Shown one piece after another: positions 56,301 through 64,000 of a DNA stretch of 64,000 nt. The notes beneath the pieces are model-generated. The model worked only from the letters and a program-made list of their open reading frames with translations. It was not told the DNA's origin and did not search any database. How positions within the stretch are numbered: position 1 is the first letter of the stretch; every line of letters begins with the position of its first letter. The stretch lies in NCBI GenBank assembly GCA_017447265.1, contig JAFSOA010000010.1, positions 20,975 to 84,974 on the forward strand, given 5' to 3'. The DNA is from Bacteroidales bacterium (GTDB lineage Bacteria; Bacteroidota; Bacteroidia; Bacteroidales; UBA932). A program made the translations under genes and the position numbers.

Positions 56301-59300
56301 ATGAAGAAAGTATTGATCATTGCGCTGATGGTGCTGTCCTGCAGCTCCCTTTTTGCGCAGACAAGGGTCACCGGACGGGTGACTTCTTCACAGGATGGCA
56401 CGCCCATTCCCTTTGCCAGTGTCGTGGTGAAGGGCACCATGACGGGTGTCGCCTCCAATGAGAACGGTGCGTACGTCCTCGACAACGTGCCGTCGAATGC
56501 AGTCCTTGTTTTCTCCTCCATCGGCTTCAACGACCTGGAGGTCGTGGTGAACGGACGGGCCGTAATCGACGCCGTCCTGTCTCCGAACGCCGAGTCCCTG
56601 GATGAAACCATTGTAGTCGCCTATGGTACGGCGAAAAAAGGTACCTTCACCGGCGCGGCTTCCGTCGTGAAGCAGGAAGCCATCAAAGACGTCCCGACCG
56701 TATCGTTCGAGCAGGCGCTGAACGGTAAGGTGGCCGGCATGCAGATTACCAGCGCATCCGGACAGGCCGGTTCCGCCGCGCAGATCCGAATCCGCGGTAT
56801 CGGCTCCATGAATGCATCCAACGAACCGCTCTATGTCATTGACGGCGTACCGGCACAGTCCGGTGACGCCGGTCAGATGAGCGATTACATCTATTCGACC
56901 AACAACGTGATGAACTCCCTGAACCCGAGTGATATCGAATCCATCACGGTGTTGAAGGACGCTGCGGCTTCCGCCCTGTACGGTTCGCGTGCCGCAAACG
57001 GCGTCATCCTGATCACCACGAAGCGCGGCCGGGAAGGCCGTCCGACGGTCAGCTTCAAGGCATCGGTGGGTATCACCCCTGACTGGGCCGTGAAGAACTT
57101 CGAGCCCGCTTCCGTGCAGGACAACGTCAACGCCCTGTATACCATCTTCCACGATGCGGACACCCGCGTGGAAGGCTACAACGACGCCGATGCATCGGCC
57201 GACGCCATCAGCATGCTGAACAGCCGCTGGCGCCGTTTCGGTTATGAACTCTCCGCTACGGGCACCGGCGCCTATGACCCGGTCCACATCGACACCCGCA
57301 CCGACGGTATCATCACCCGCCGCGACGCGAACGGCAACATCCTGTTCTTCGACTGGAACAAAGCCTACTTCCGCACGGCCGTGTACCAGACCTACGACCT
57401 GAGCGTGAGTGGCGGTACGCAGAACAGCAACTACTACACCTCTTTCGCGTATACCAAGGACCAGGGCCGCGTCTATATCAACGGCTTCGACCGTCTCTCC
57501 GGCCGCGTGAACCTCAACCAGAAGGTGGGCAAGCACTTCGAACTGACCACCAACGTGGCGATCGCCAGCACCAACCGCACCGGCTTCAACGATACCATCA
57601 ACAACTCCGACAACTACTTCATGCAGTCGGTCAACCTGTTGTGGCCGCTTTACTGGCCGGATGACTACAAGACGGGCGATCCCTGGACCTCGCGCTACCA
57701 GAGCTACGGCTACAACCTGCTCTACTACAATAACCTGTGGGAGAACAACTCGAAGAGCCTGAAGCTCTCCGTCAACGAGACGGCTACGATCAAGTTCACC
57801 GACTGGCTGAACTTCCGCACCGTCTTCTCCTACGACGACACCCGCTATCGCGACCACCTGTATTTCAGCCCCGAGCACTACAGCGGCGCCGCCGACAACG
57901 GCCGCGTGAACGAGATGACGACGATCTACAAGAAACTTGTCTCGTCCTCGACCCTCAACTTCAACAAGACCTTCGGCGACCACAACGTATCCGCGCTGGT
58001 GGGCTTCGAGGCAGAGAAGAACATCACGGATTTCCACCGTTCCACCGGTAAGGATCTTCCGGTCAGTGCGCTCCATACCGTGTCGACCGCCGGTTCGCTC
58101 GATGCGAGCGGCTACAGCTGGGGCAATTCCATGATGTCCATCCTCTCCCGCCTGGAATACAACTATGCCGGCAAGTACTACGCTTCGGCTTCGTTCCGCC
58201 GCGACGGTTCCTCCCGCCTGGGTGCCAAGACCCGCTGGGGTAACTTCTGGTCGGTGGCGGCTTCCTGGCGCATCAGCGAGGAAGGCTTCATGCAGAGCCA
58301 GGATGTCATCAACAACCTGCGTCTCCGCGCTTCCTACGGTGTCAACGGTACGCTGCCGAGCAGCAACTACGGCTGGCGCTCGCTGGCCGGCTACAGCTAC
58401 CAGTACATGGGTTCCCCGGGCGGCGCGCTGATCAACGCCGCTGACGACAACCTCTCCTGGGAGACCAGCTACACCTACAACCTCGCCCTCGAGTTCGGCC
58501 TGTTCGACAGCCGCCTGACCGGTAGCGTCGAATACTTCAACCGCGACTCCAAGAACCTGCTGCAGGACGTGCCCATCTCCACGACCACGGGCTTCAGCTC
58601 CACGCTCCAGAACATCGGTGAGATCAACAACCACGGCTTCGAGGTCGAACTGGCCGGCGACATCATCCGCACCAGCAAGTTCCGCTGGAGCGCCGGCATC
58701 AACGCCTCGTTCATCCGTTCGAAGGTGACCAAGCTGTACGACGATGCCGACATCATCTGGTACGACCCGACGGGCGGCGACGACAACACGCAGTTCCTCT
58801 ACCGGGTGGGAGAATCGACCCTGGCCGTCTTCGGCCGCGAATGGGCCGGCACCAATCCCGAGAATGGTGACAACCTCTGGTATTCCAACAACGAAAACTG
58901 CGACATGAAGCTCAACGGCCGCAACGTGGTGCTCGACTTCAACGACTCCGAAGAGGTGATCCTGGCCGACGCCAACCCGTTCGCATTCGGCGGCATCAAC
59001 ACCGACCTCGAATGGAACGGCCTGACCTTCGGCCTGAACTTCGTCTACAAGCTGGGCGGCACGATCTACGACGGCGCCGTGTACCGCATCGCTGATGACG
59101 GTTACTTCTGGAACCGTATCCGCGGCAAGGAGTACCTGGCCAATGTCTGGACCCCGAGCAACCATGCCGGTATCTACCCGCAGCTCCGCGGCTGCGACCT
59201 TGAGGACGCCATGGAATACAGCTCCCGCTGGCTGCACTCCGGCACCTTCCTCCGCCTGAAGACCCTCTCCCTGGGCTACAGCCTCCCGACCAACGTAATC

Positions 59301-59465
59301 AAGAAGATCGGCCTGACCAAAGCCCGCGTCTACTTCAACGGCAACAACCTGCTGACCTTCTCCAAGTACAAATGGGCCGATCCGGAAGTCAACGCCTATG
59401 GATCGAGAGCCTTTGAGACTCCTATTGGAAAGACCTACACCTTCGGTATTGAACTCAGCTTCTAG
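56301..59465 (+). CDS. SusC/RagA-family TonB-dependent receptor
   Basis: The outer-membrane channel half of a SusCD pair that takes up glycans or peptides with energy from TonB-ExbBD. The 1054-residue protein has a signal peptide (MKKVLIIALMVLSCSSLFAQ). A carboxypeptidase-regulatory-like domain (RVTGRVTSSQDGTPIPFASVVVKG) covers about residues 20-105. A plug carries the SusC signatures LDETIVVAYGTAKKGTFTGAASVV, IRIRGIGSMNASNEPLYVIDGVP and LKDAAASALYGSRAANGVILITTKRG. The barrel ends ETPIGKTYTFGIELSF. It has no N-terminal STN domain, so no direct anti-sigma signalling is expected. The SusD partner starts 21 bases later. No enzymes or regulators adjoin, so the substrate is unknown. Confidence 0.96.
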   Translation: MKKVLIIALMVLSCSSLFAQTRVTGRVTSSQDGTPIPFASVVVKGTMTGVASNENGAYVLDNVPSNAVLVFSSIGFNDLEVVVNGRAVIDAVLSPNAESLDETIVVAYGTAKKGTFTGAASVVKQEAIKDVPTVSFEQALNGKVAGMQITSASGQAGSAAQIRIRGIGSMNASNEPLYVIDGVPAQSGDAGQMSDYIYSTNNVMNSLNPSDIESITVLKDAAASALYGSRAANGVILITTKRGREGRPTVSFKASVGITPDWAVKNFEPASVQDNVNALYTIFHDADTRVEGYNDADASADAISMLNSRWRRFGYELSATGTGAYDPVHIDTRTDGIITRRDANGNILFFDWNKAYFRTAVYQTYDLSVSGGTQNSNYYTSFAYTKDQGRVYINGFDRLSGRVNLNQKVGKHFELTTNVAIASTNRTGFNDTINNSDNYFMQSVNLLWPLYWPDDYKTGDPWTSRYQSYGYNLLYYNNLWENNSKSLKLSVNETATIKFTDWLNFRTVFSYDDTRYRDHLYFSPEHYSGAADNGRVNEMTTIYKKLVSSSTLNFNKTFGDHNVSALVGFEAEKNITDFHRSTGKDLPVSALHTVSTAGSLDASGYSWGNSMMSILSRLEYNYAGKYYASASFRRDGSSRLGAKTRWGNFWSVAASWRISEEGFMQSQDVINNLRLRASYGVNGTLPSSNYGWRSLAGYSYQYMGSPGGALINAADDNLSWETSYTYNLALEFGLFDSRLTGSVEYFNRDSKNLLQDVPISTTTGFSSTLQNIGEINNHGFEVELAGDIIRTSKFRWSAGINASFIRSKVTKLYDDADIIWYDPTGGDDNTQFLYRVGESTLAVFGREWAGTNPENGDNLWYSNNENCDMKLNGRNVVLDFNDSEEVILADANPFAFGGINTDLEWNGLTFGLNFVYKLGGTIYDGAVYRIADDGYFWNRIRGKEYLANVWTPSNHAGIYPQLRGCDLEDAMEYSSRWLHSGTFLRLKTLSLGYSLPTNVIKKIGLTKARVYFNGNNLLTFSKYKWADPEVNAYGSRAFETPIGKTYTFGIELSF

Positions 59466-59486
59466 GACCCTCAAAAACAAAGAGAT

Positions 59487-60989
59487 ATGAAAAAGATTAC
59501 CCACATATTGCTTTCACTGGCCTGCGTCCTGACGTTCGCTTCCTGCCAGGGTTTCCTCGACATGGCTCCGACCAACCAGGCTGACTCTTCGACCTGCCTG
59601 ACCAGCGTGCACGATGCACAGGTCATGCTGAACGGACTGATCTACAAGATGAGCTCCTCCAGCTACTATGGCCGCAACTTCATGCTTTACGGCGATGCGA
59701 AGGGCGGTGACATGACCATCTATACCGGCGGCAACCCGGGCGATGCGCTCTACTACTTCAACCACTCGGCGTCCAGCAGCTCGTACTGGAGCTTCTGGTC
59801 CACGGGCTACAACTGCCTGCTGCAGGCCAACAACATCATCAATAACATCAAGAAGATGCAGAATGAGGCCACGACCGAGAACTTCGACGACATCCTGGGC
59901 CAGGCCCTGACCATCCGCGCCCTGATCCACTTCGACCTGGTGCGCCTCTATGGCAAGCCGTACAACATGGACAAGAACAGCGACGGCATCACGGTGGTCA
60001 CCGAGCAGGTCGACGCTTCCGCCAAGCTGCTCCGCGACCCGGTGGAGAAAGCCTACACCCAGATCCTCGCCGACCTGAACGAGGCGGCGCCGCTGCTGTC
60101 GAAGAGCGTGGCGCGCGGCTACTTCAACTACTACGCGAACCAGATGCTGCTCGGCAAGGTCTACCAGTACATGGACAACCAGAGCGCCGCGCTCACCTGC
60201 TTCGAGAATGTCATCAACAGTGGCAAGTACGCGCTCTACACGCCGGCCAACTGGGTGGCTTCCTGGAGCCGCGAGTTCGGCAGCGAGTCCATCCTCGAGA
60301 TTGCCATCTATCCGAGCGAGGGTGACCTCGGCACGGGCTCCCTGGGCTGCTACTACATGCGCAAGGGCCACATCAACGCCGCCAACGGCAACTTCAACGC
60401 CAGCAAGTACTGGATGGACCTCATGGGCGAGAACGACGTCCGCTGGGGCATCATGGCCTATGGCCACTACTACGGTGACACGAGCCAGGATCCGCGCATC
60501 CAGGCCCGCGCCGCCTACGGCAAGGACTGGTGCTACAAGTATGCCGGCAGCACGACGCTCGCCGGCGACAAAGGTTCCTCCAACTTTACGGCCGTCAACA
60601 TCAAGGTCTTCCGTCTCTCCGAAGCTTATCTGCTTGCTGCGGAGGCTGCCCTGGGGAGCAACAAGGCCAAGGCTGCCGAGTACTTGAACGCCATTGCCCA
60701 GCGCAACCCGGACTACACGCCGTGGACTTCCGCGACTGTGAATGCCGACGCCGTGTACAACGAGTACCGCCGCGAGTTCCTCTGCGAGGGCAAACTGTTC
60801 TTCGAGGCCTGCCGCCTGAACAAGACCATCACCTTCGAGGACAACGCGTACTACGGTTCGACCGTCTCGTCCCGCCGTGGCCTGACCATCGACCGCAGCA
60901 ACAACCTGTGCCGTCTCCCGGTTTCGATCGACGAGATCCACACGAATCCCGGCATCCAGCAGAACCCGGGCTACTCCGGAACGGAATAG
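59487..60989 (+). CDS. SusD/RagB-family surface lipoprotein
   Basis: The surface lid of the SusCD transporter that binds the substrate and closes over the barrel. The 500-residue lipoprotein has lipobox SLACVLTFASC and a mature start QGFLDMAPTNQADSSTCL. TPR-like helices typical of SusD follow (LTIRALIHFDLVRLYGKPY, AYTQILADLNEAAPLLSK, FRLSEAYLLAAEAALGSNKAKAAEYLNAIAQR), then NEYRREFLCEGKLFFEACRLNKTI and the final LPVSIDEIHTNPGIQQNPGY, a common SusD ending. It is cotranscribed with the SusC-like gene and ends at a strong terminator. Confidence 0.95.
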   Translation: MKKITHILLSLACVLTFASCQGFLDMAPTNQADSSTCLTSVHDAQVMLNGLIYKMSSSSYYGRNFMLYGDAKGGDMTIYTGGNPGDALYYFNHSASSSSYWSFWSTGYNCLLQANNIINNIKKMQNEATTENFDDILGQALTIRALIHFDLVRLYGKPYNMDKNSDGITVVTEQVDASAKLLRDPVEKAYTQILADLNEAAPLLSKSVARGYFNYYANQMLLGKVYQYMDNQSAALTCFENVINSGKYALYTPANWVASWSREFGSESILEIAIYPSEGDLGTGSLGCYYMRKGHINAANGNFNASKYWMDLMGENDVRWGIMAYGHYYGDTSQDPRIQARAAYGKDWCYKYAGSTTLAGDKGSSNFTAVNIKVFRLSEAYLLAAEAALGSNKAKAAEYLNAIAQRNPDYTPWTSATVNADAVYNEYRREFLCEGKLFFEACRLNKTITFEDNAYYGSTVSSRRGLTIDRSNNLCRLPVSIDEIHTNPGIQQNPGYSGTE

Positions 60990-61008
60990 CCGCTTCTGCC
61001 AGTCCGAC

Positions 61009-61041
61009 GACGGCCGCCTTTTCCGGGCGGCCGTCTTTTTT
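61009..61041 (+). terminator. Terminator of the susCD-like operon
   Basis: GACGGCCGCC pairs with GGCGGCCGTC around TTTTCCG, followed by T6 (61036-61041). Confidence 0.9.
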
Positions 61042-61058
61042 ATGCGTCGCTTTTTTAC

Positions 61059-61066
61059 TATCTTTG
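61059..61066 (+). promoter_or_regulatory. -7 box of the MBL-fold hydrolase gene
   Basis: TATCTTTG ends five bases before the ATG at 61072, right after the susCD terminator; a leaderless mRNA is predicted. Confidence 0.7.
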
Positions 61067-61071
61067 TCAGT

Positions 61072-61713
61072 ATGAAAACATTCAGCACCCCGATGGGCGA
61101 GCTCCGGGTCGAGGTATTCGGACACGCCTCCGTACGCTTCAGCATCAACGGCAAGACCATCTATGTCGACCCCTACAGCGAGGTCCACGACTACAAGGGC
61201 GACAAGCCCGCCGACCTGATCCTGGTCACCCACAACCACTATGACCACTACGACCCCAAGGCGTACAAGGAGATCGAGACGCCGCTGACCACCTACATCG
61301 TGAGCCAGAACGTCGGTCGGGTGGACAGCCGCTACACCGTGCTGGCCAACGACGAGATCTGCTCGTGGCAGGGCATCAGCATCTGCGCCGTCGAGGCCTA
61401 CAATGTGAACCGCCGCAATCCGCAGGGCGATCTTTTCCATCCGCGCGGGGTGGGGAACGGCTACGTGCTCGACTTCGAGGGTTTCAAGGTCTACCTGGCG
61501 GGCGACACCGAGCCCATTCCCGAGATGCAGGACCTGCCGAAGATCGACCTGGCCTTCCTGCCGAAGAACCTGCCCTACACGATGACCGACGAGGAATTCG
61601 TCAAGGCCGCCAATCTCATCAAGCCGAAGTATCTCTACTGCTACCACTATTTCGAGATTGACATCCCGAAACTGAAAAAGGAGCTCGATCCTGCGATCGA
61701 ACTCCTCAATTAA
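61072..61713 (+). CDS. Metallo-beta-lactamase-fold metal-dependent hydrolase
   Basis: A 213-residue cytosolic hydrolase of the UlaG/YycJ-like group. The metal-binding motif is HNHYDH in LILVTHNHYDHYDP, the form HxHxDH. Further ligands are likely in LAGDTEPIPEM (the D of motif 4), and in the late His of YCYHYFEID. The opening VEVFGHASVRFSINGKTIYVDPY is typical of UPF0173/UlaG-like proteins, which act on phosphate esters or lactones; substrate is unknown here. I chose ATG 61072 because a longer frame from 61042 would lie inside the promoter. A 14-bp perfect-stem terminator follows. Confidence 0.85.
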   Translation: MKTFSTPMGELRVEVFGHASVRFSINGKTIYVDPYSEVHDYKGDKPADLILVTHNHYDHYDPKAYKEIETPLTTYIVSQNVGRVDSRYTVLANDEICSWQGISICAVEAYNVNRRNPQGDLFHPRGVGNGYVLDFEGFKVYLAGDTEPIPEMQDLPKIDLAFLPKNLPYTMTDEEFVKAANLIKPKYLYCYHYFEIDIPKLKKELDPAIELLN

Positions 61714-61716
61714 ACC

Positions 61717-61753
61717 ATGAGAAAAGGGCCGTGAGGCCCTTTTCTCATTTTGG
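61717..61753. terminator. Bidirectional terminator
   Basis: ATGAGAAAAGGGCC (61717-61730) and GGCCCTTTTCTCAT (61735-61748) form a perfect 14-bp stem with a GTGA loop. It serves the convergent hydrolase and decarboxylase-like genes. Confidence 0.9.
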
Positions 61754-61768
61754 GGTTCAGCGCCCCAG

Positions 61769-63553
61769 TTATTCAATGAAACCAATAATCTGGCCCTTGA
61801 CGACCTTCTCGCCCTGCTTGGCGTTGATCGAGACGATGCGGCCGCTCTTGAGCGCCTTGCATTCCTCCACGCCGTAGTAGGCCTGGACCCAGCAGGCGGG
61901 CTTGCCTTCCTCGATCTTCGTGCCGATGGCCGGGGGTACCGACTCGCCGGCGGGATCGACGGTCCAGGTGAGGACGCCGGCCGCGGGGGTCTGGATCGGC
62001 TGGGCATTCGGATGCTCCTCGGTGTATTTCTCGATGTCGAAGGCGGGACGTTCCACCACCGGACGCTCGACCACGATCGGGGCGCCGGCCTTGGCACGGG
62101 CGGCCTCCAGGTCGGTCTTGAAGCGTTTCTCGGCGGCGCCGCTCTTGTAGTCGCGGTACTGCGTCGGGTGCATAGCCAGCTCGAAGAGTTCTTCGTCGTC
62201 GGGACCGAACTCCCAGCCATTCTCCTTCATCTCCTTGCGGTATTCGTCCATATCGTCCGGATAGAGCGCCTGGACGTCGCCTTCGAAGAATTCGAAGCCC
62301 TGCTTTTCGGCGAGTTCCTTGATCTCCGGAGCCACGGGGCCCGGCAGCTTGCCGCTCTTGCCGAGAATCATGCCCCAGATGCTCTTGTCGGTCAGGAGGC
62401 TGTAGCGCGGCTTGCCCTGCGCCTCGGCCATGATGTTCATCAGGGCGATGTTCTTCACATACTGGCTGAACGGGGTCACCAACGGCGGATAACCCACCTT
62501 CGGCCACACGAATTCGACTTCTTCGAACAGCTTGACCACGAGATCGTCGAGCGAGACTTCGGGCTTGCCGTTGTTGCGGAGGTACATGTTCACGGCGGGA
62601 TGGACGCCCTTGAGGTCGGCCATCATGGAACCCATCATGCCGCCCGGGAGGCCGCAGCCCACCAGCAGGGAGGTGAGGTGATGGTTGGTCGGCTCGATGA
62701 AGTAGCCCAGGAAGTCGTCAATGAACTTCTGCGTGAGGGCGCGGGCTTCCATGTAGGCTTTCATGTTGATGTCCTTCACCTGGAATCCGGCATCCTTGAG
62801 CATGGCGCGGATGGTGATCACGTCGGGATGGATCTTACCCCAGGACAGCGGCTCCATGGCCACGTCGAGCACGTCGACGCCGGCCTTGGCGGCTTCCAGC
62901 ATCGAAGCCACGGAGAAACCGGGGCCGGAGTGGCCGTGGTACTGGATCACGATATTGGGGTGATTCTTCTTGATACCCGCGATGATCTGGCCGATCGACC
63001 AGGGACGGCCGATACCGGCCATGTCCTTGAGGCAGATCTCCTGCGCGCCGGCTTCGATGAGCTTCTCGGCCAGCTTGGTGTAGTACTCCACGGTATGGAT
63101 CGGGGAGTAGGTGATGCAGAGGGATGCCTGCGGAATCATGCCGCCTTCGATCGCATACTTGATGGAGGGGATGATGTTGTTGGCATCGTTCAGACCGTCG
63201 AAGATACGGGTGATGTCGACACCCTGGGCGTGCTTGACCTTGTACATAAGCTTGCGCACGTCAACCGGGCAGGGATACATGCGGAGGGCGTTCAGGCCGC
63301 GGTCGAGCATGTGGGTCTGGATGCCGGCCTTGTGGAGGGGTTCCGTAAAGGCGCGGACGGCCTTGTTCGGATTCTGGCCATAGAGGAGCTGGACCTGTTC
63401 GAACGCACCACCGTTCGTTTCCACACGGTCGAAGCAACCCATGTCGATGATTACCGGAGCTATTTCCTGGAGCTGGTCGACGCGGGCGGTGTATTTGCCG
63501 GACGACTGCCACATGTCTCGATAAACGAGCGAAAATTTTATTTCACGAGCCAT
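61769..63553 (-). CDS. Oxaloacetate decarboxylase alpha / pyruvate carboxylase B-like protein
   Basis: A 594-residue carboxyltransferase-type protein. The TIM-barrel catalytic domain has RDMWQSS near the start (RDAHQS in typical members), DRGLNALRMYP, ITRIFDGLNDANN, Lys176 in EICLKDMAG (the carboxylated active-site Lys), and YHGHSGPG with metal-binding His206 and His208. A PYC-OADA domain follows (about 290-470), then a Pro/Val linker and a C-terminal fold like a biotinyl domain (GRIVSINAKQGEKVVKGQIIGFIE). The biotin motif AMKM is absent; the aligned place reads EECKAL. It may work with a separate biotin carrier, or use another cofactor. Typical partners (beta and gamma subunits) are not in view. 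Confidence 0.82.
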   Translation of the reverse strand: MAREIKFSLVYRDMWQSSGKYTARVDQLQEIAPVIIDMGCFDRVETNGGAFEQVQLLYGQNPNKAVRAFTEPLHKAGIQTHMLDRGLNALRMYPCPVDVRKLMYKVKHAQGVDITRIFDGLNDANNIIPSIKYAIEGGMIPQASLCITYSPIHTVEYYTKLAEKLIEAGAQEICLKDMAGIGRPWSIGQIIAGIKKNHPNIVIQYHGHSGPGFSVASMLEAAKAGVDVLDVAMEPLSWGKIHPDVITIRAMLKDAGFQVKDINMKAYMEARALTQKFIDDFLGYFIEPTNHHLTSLLVGCGLPGGMMGSMMADLKGVHPAVNMYLRNNGKPEVSLDDLVVKLFEEVEFVWPKVGYPPLVTPFSQYVKNIALMNIMAEAQGKPRYSLLTDKSIWGMILGKSGKLPGPVAPEIKELAEKQGFEFFEGDVQALYPDDMDEYRKEMKENGWEFGPDDEELFELAMHPTQYRDYKSGAAEKRFKTDLEAARAKAGAPIVVERPVVERPAFDIEKYTEEHPNAQPIQTPAAGVLTWTVDPAGESVPPAIGTKIEEGKPACWVQAYYGVEECKALKSGRIVSINAKQGEKVVKGQIIGFIE

Positions 63554-63601
63554 TTGTTGGGATATGTAAGTTTAGTTTGTGTTTTTCGTCAAAACATTTG
63601 G

Positions 63602-63609
63602 CAAATATA
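63602..63609 (-). promoter_or_regulatory. -7 box of the decarboxylase-like gene
   Basis: TATATTTG on the minus strand, 48 bases upstream of the ATG at 63553. Confidence 0.6.
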
Positions 63610-63632
63610 ACGAAAATCTCAAAGAAAAACAA

Positions 63633-63640
63633 TATCTTTG
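63633..63640 (+). promoter_or_regulatory. -7 box of the tRNA-Arg gene
   Basis: TATCTTTG ends 13 bases before the mature tRNA 5' end, divergent from the decarboxylase-like promoter. Confidence 0.65.
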
Positions 63641-63653
63641 CAGGCACATACGG

Positions 63654-63725
63654 GCCTCCGTAGTTTAATGGATAGAATTTCAGATTCCGGTTCTGACGGT
63701 TGCGGTTCGATTCCGCACGGGGGTA
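63654..63725 (+). tRNA. tRNA-Arg, anticodon CCG
   Basis: Acceptor arms GCCTCCG and CGGGGGT (63654-63660, 63718-63724) pair with G-U at both 1:72 and 4:69. The anticodon stem TCAGA/TCTGA holds loop TTCCGGT with anticodon CCG, for CGG codons. The T-arm is TGCGG-TTCGATT-CCGCA. The discriminator is A at 63725. CCA is not encoded, as is usual in this phylum. The D-stem is weak (GTTT against AGAA), with three pairs. Confidence 0.93.
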
Positions 63726-63772
63726 CTTGATTTACTTCGCTAGCGCCCGATGGCGCATGATAGCAACAGACG

Positions 63773-63800
63773 ATGGACATCTTTCGAGATGTCCATTTTT
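63773..63800 (+). terminator. Terminator after tRNA-Arg
   Basis: ATGGACATCT/AGATGTCCAT stem with a stable TTCG tetraloop and a T5 tail. Confidence 0.85.
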
Positions 63801-64000
63801 GGGATCACCGCCAAAGTGGGTGGAGAAGTATCGACCTTGATACTGTCTCTCGCGGCGCTCCTGTGCAGGTCTGAAAGCGTTTCTCCTCATGGTTCGCGGC
63901 AGGCGCAGCCTGCGCGTCCGTCCCTTGACGGCGAACTTCTCCCTTTTAGCTGTCGCTACGCTCCGCTAACGGTCGAAGAACCTGCGCCGTCACGAGACGG
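63801..64000. other. Unassigned sequence at the window end
   Basis: No coding region is evident. GGAGAAGT near 63822 and ACTTCTCC near 63933 form an outer inverted repeat around inner hairpins such as GCAGGC/GCCTGC. It may be an intergenic repeat or the edge of an element beside the tRNA gene; the window stops too soon to tell. Confidence 0.4.

Noticed and set aside
63654-64000. Integration site at tRNA-Arg
   Set aside because: No integrase and no repeat of the tRNA 3' end can be seen before the window ends.
63801-64000. Start of a coding gene after the tRNA
   Set aside because: The only frames are very short and lie inside palindromic sequence; nothing resembles a known protein.

Overview
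The window looks like part of the chromosome of a GC-rich member of the Bacteroidales. The evidence is a SusC/SusD pair, Oar-type TonB-dependent receptors, an S46 dipeptidyl-peptidase, BACON-domain lipoproteins, FimA/Mfa-type lipoprotein fimbriae, and promoters of the Bacteroides type (TAnnTTTG near -7, sometimes TTTG near -33) with no Shine-Dalgarno sequences. The genus cannot be fixed from the sequence alone.

Layout. 1-9.9 kb holds an outer-membrane barrel cut by the window edge, an S46 peptidase, a small flavin-fold protein, ComF, and a cdaA-mutS2-lipoprotein run that converges on metK. 10-17.2 kb is a three-gene outer-membrane locus: a secreted BACON/DUF5689-like/endonuclease lipoprotein, a 1100-residue Oar-like TonB receptor, and a lipoprotein with BACON and repeated OB-fold-like domains. 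I read it as a nucleic-acid capture locus. 17.4-23.8 kb holds an unusually short TonB-receptor-like protein flanked by inverted copies of a paired-hairpin repeat, a tricorn-like S41 protease and a threonine aldolase.

23.9-50.1 kb, about 40% of the window, is two consecutive copies of one six-gene fimbrial operon. The order in each is: DUF3575-like outer-membrane barrel, fimbrillin, Mfa2/FimB-like anchor, accessory lipoprotein, large lipoprotein with a probable lectin/FGE-like C-terminus, and a ~1400-residue lipoprotein with three modules of beta-domain plus BspA-type leucine-rich repeats. The copies have diverged strongly in the exposed subunits. They keep a 95-residue identical block in the barrel and an 86-bp nucleotide-identical block in the anchor gene. 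Each operon has its own promoter, and copy 2 has a G10 tract in front of its promoter. This is the most interesting system in the window.

50.1-64 kb returns to housekeeping genes: a structured intergenic region with a possible small RNA, guaB, a SurA-like chaperone, an OstA/LptA-like protein with a very basic tail, an isolated SusC/SusD pair, a metallo-beta-lactamase-fold hydrolase, an oxaloacetate-decarboxylase-alpha-like protein without a recognisable biotin motif, and tRNA-Arg(CCG). Several genes have the -7 box so close to the ATG that their mRNAs should be leaderless.
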